From Trema orientale (lineage: Eukaryota; Streptophyta; Magnoliopsida; Rosales; Cannabaceae): 64,000 nt of DNA. Under the pieces are notes generated by a model, which worked only from the letters and a program-made list of their open reading frames with translations, was not told where the DNA came from and did no database searches. The stretch is from assembly GCA_002914845.1 (NCBI GenBank), contig JXTC01000056.1, forward strand, positions 419,956-483,955. The letters are read 5' to 3'. Shown piece by piece: positions 62,769 through 64,000 of this stretch. How positions within the stretch are numbered: position 1 is the stretch's first letter; every line of letters begins with the position of its first letter. The translations under genes were made by a program, and so were the position numbers.

Positions 62769-64000
62769 ATATTTTTCTATTTGACTCATCAATAATGTCT
62801 CTTAAGTTTTGAATCATTGAAATTCATAATTCAAGAGGTATTTCAAGAGGTTATAAGGGTTCTGTAATTAGAATCAAGATATCATGTCAGTTTTTTTTTC
62901 TCCCAATTAGATTAGAAACTCAGTTCTGTTTTGGCTATGCGTTTTATGGGTCTCCCCCAATTTTTGGAACTGATTTACCCATTTGGTTATATGTTTCAAC
63001 TCCTGGCTAGCCTGTGATTGATTGTGTGTAACAAATGATTTTTAGGAGCAATTAAGTTGGACTCTCCTTGTGGACATTAAATTCTCATGACTCTTGTCTA
63101 TATGTTTCTGTTTTTTTGCTTAGGAATTACTTGACCTGGGTAAGGTTATTGAAACTTATAATCGAGGTCTTTAAGAAGTTCGGAAGTTTTTCTCAAGAAA
63201 AAAGAAAAATCGAGAAAGGTAATAGTATGGATGATAGATACTTCATTTATTTAAATGTGAGTACTTGATTCACCTTAGCTGAAACATTGGTTCTTTCGTT
63301 TTAGCTTCTTGTATTCATTTGGTATAATTTAACCCATGGTGTTCATTAACACTCCTTAGTAGATATTGATATACGATAACATAATCTAAAATGTCTCTAC
63401 CTAAAAATTTTAGCCTTAATAGGAATTTATCTTCTAAGAAATAATGAGTTTCCTCCAATATCAAGTTTGATGGAATGTGCCTCTGATGTCAAAGCAGGTA
63501 ACAATTGGTAGTGCATCCTCTTCTTAGATGTGAGAAGGCTAAAAAGGTATGAGAATGAAGTAGTGTAGAGATTGATGATAATATTGTCAGTTCAAATGAC
63601 TAATTCCTGATCTTATATAATCTGTTCAGGGGATGCAAAAGAAGATTTAATGTTAGTTCTTCTTACAATGTGGACCATTTGGTTTGAAAGGAACCACATT
63701 TGAGATAGATTATGGCTACTGCTGCAATGAAATGAATCTTTGGGGCAAGGCATCTACAATCAAATTTGTAACAAAGGTTGCATGTGGCTTGCTCATTGAC
63801 AGAAATAAGACCGAGTCATTCCTTTATTTTTGTAATTGCTTTAGTGTTTACTTTTGTTCATTTATCATGGTTAGATAACTTAGAATGTGGCAGCAGGTGC
63901 CTTGTTTTGGGATTTTATTTTATTTGGGCACTTTTGTTGGGATTTTATTGTATTTAATTTTAATGGTTTGATGAATAAAAATTATTTTATCAACTTTAAG
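62769..64000. other. Window end, no recognised gene
   Basis: Composition is that of intron or transcribed spacer (moderate T-richness). The short ORFs at 63068-63268 and 63684-63878 have no recognised family. It may be remnant intron of the MADS-box fragment. Confidence 0.4.

Overview
This window is nuclear DNA from a flowering plant, most likely a eudicot. The genes have short coding exons and AT-rich GT-AG introns. The proteins belong to plant families: an OPT oligopeptide transporter, a GTE bromodomain factor, a CorA-like transporter and an FLC-like MADS box. Intergenic DNA is very AT-rich and full of MITEs, SINEs and microsatellites. I cannot name the species. One ambiguous base (n) sits at 50342, inside an intron.

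Layout. 1-1118: a tRNA-derived SINE and an adjoining MITE lead into the first gene. 1119-4140 (+): an eight-exon DHH-phosphoesterase-like protein of 361 aa. 4141-6571: spacer that may hold a solo LTR. 6572-12974 (-): a six-exon OPT oligopeptide transporter of 740 aa, closest to OPT4 and with one GC-AG intron. 13-27 kb: a gene-free, repeat-dominated block with foldback elements, a hAT-like MITE, tandem arrays and a large array of GAAACC..GGTTTC inverted motifs. 27441-29009 (+): ribosomal protein eL38. 29-38 kb: more MITEs and a 2.87-kb retroposed non-coding unit with a 19-bp target duplication. 39314-42159 (+): a CorA/MRS2-like metal transporter. 44-45.4 kb: two more SINEs. 46755-52540 (+): the large nucleolar protein POL5/MYBBP1A-like (1269 aa). 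55204-57106 (-): a GTE7-like BET bromodomain protein. 62567-62768 (+): a decayed FLC-like MADS-box exon. All six intact gene models were spliced by hand; the exon lengths of each sum to a multiple of three with continuous reading frames.

The genes form no operon or pathway. They do share a theme: eL38 and POL5 both serve ribosome production and both carry the promoter elements (site II TGGGCC/GGGCCC, telo-box AAACCCTA) typical of that regulon. Two gene pairs converge: DHH/OPT and POL5/GTE7.

The most unusual material is not coding: the hairpin-rich 21.6-26.8 kb block, the 2.87-kb retroposed unit, two foldback elements with 8-9 bp target duplications, a six-copy MITE family, and a snRNA-type promoter with no recognisable snRNA behind it.
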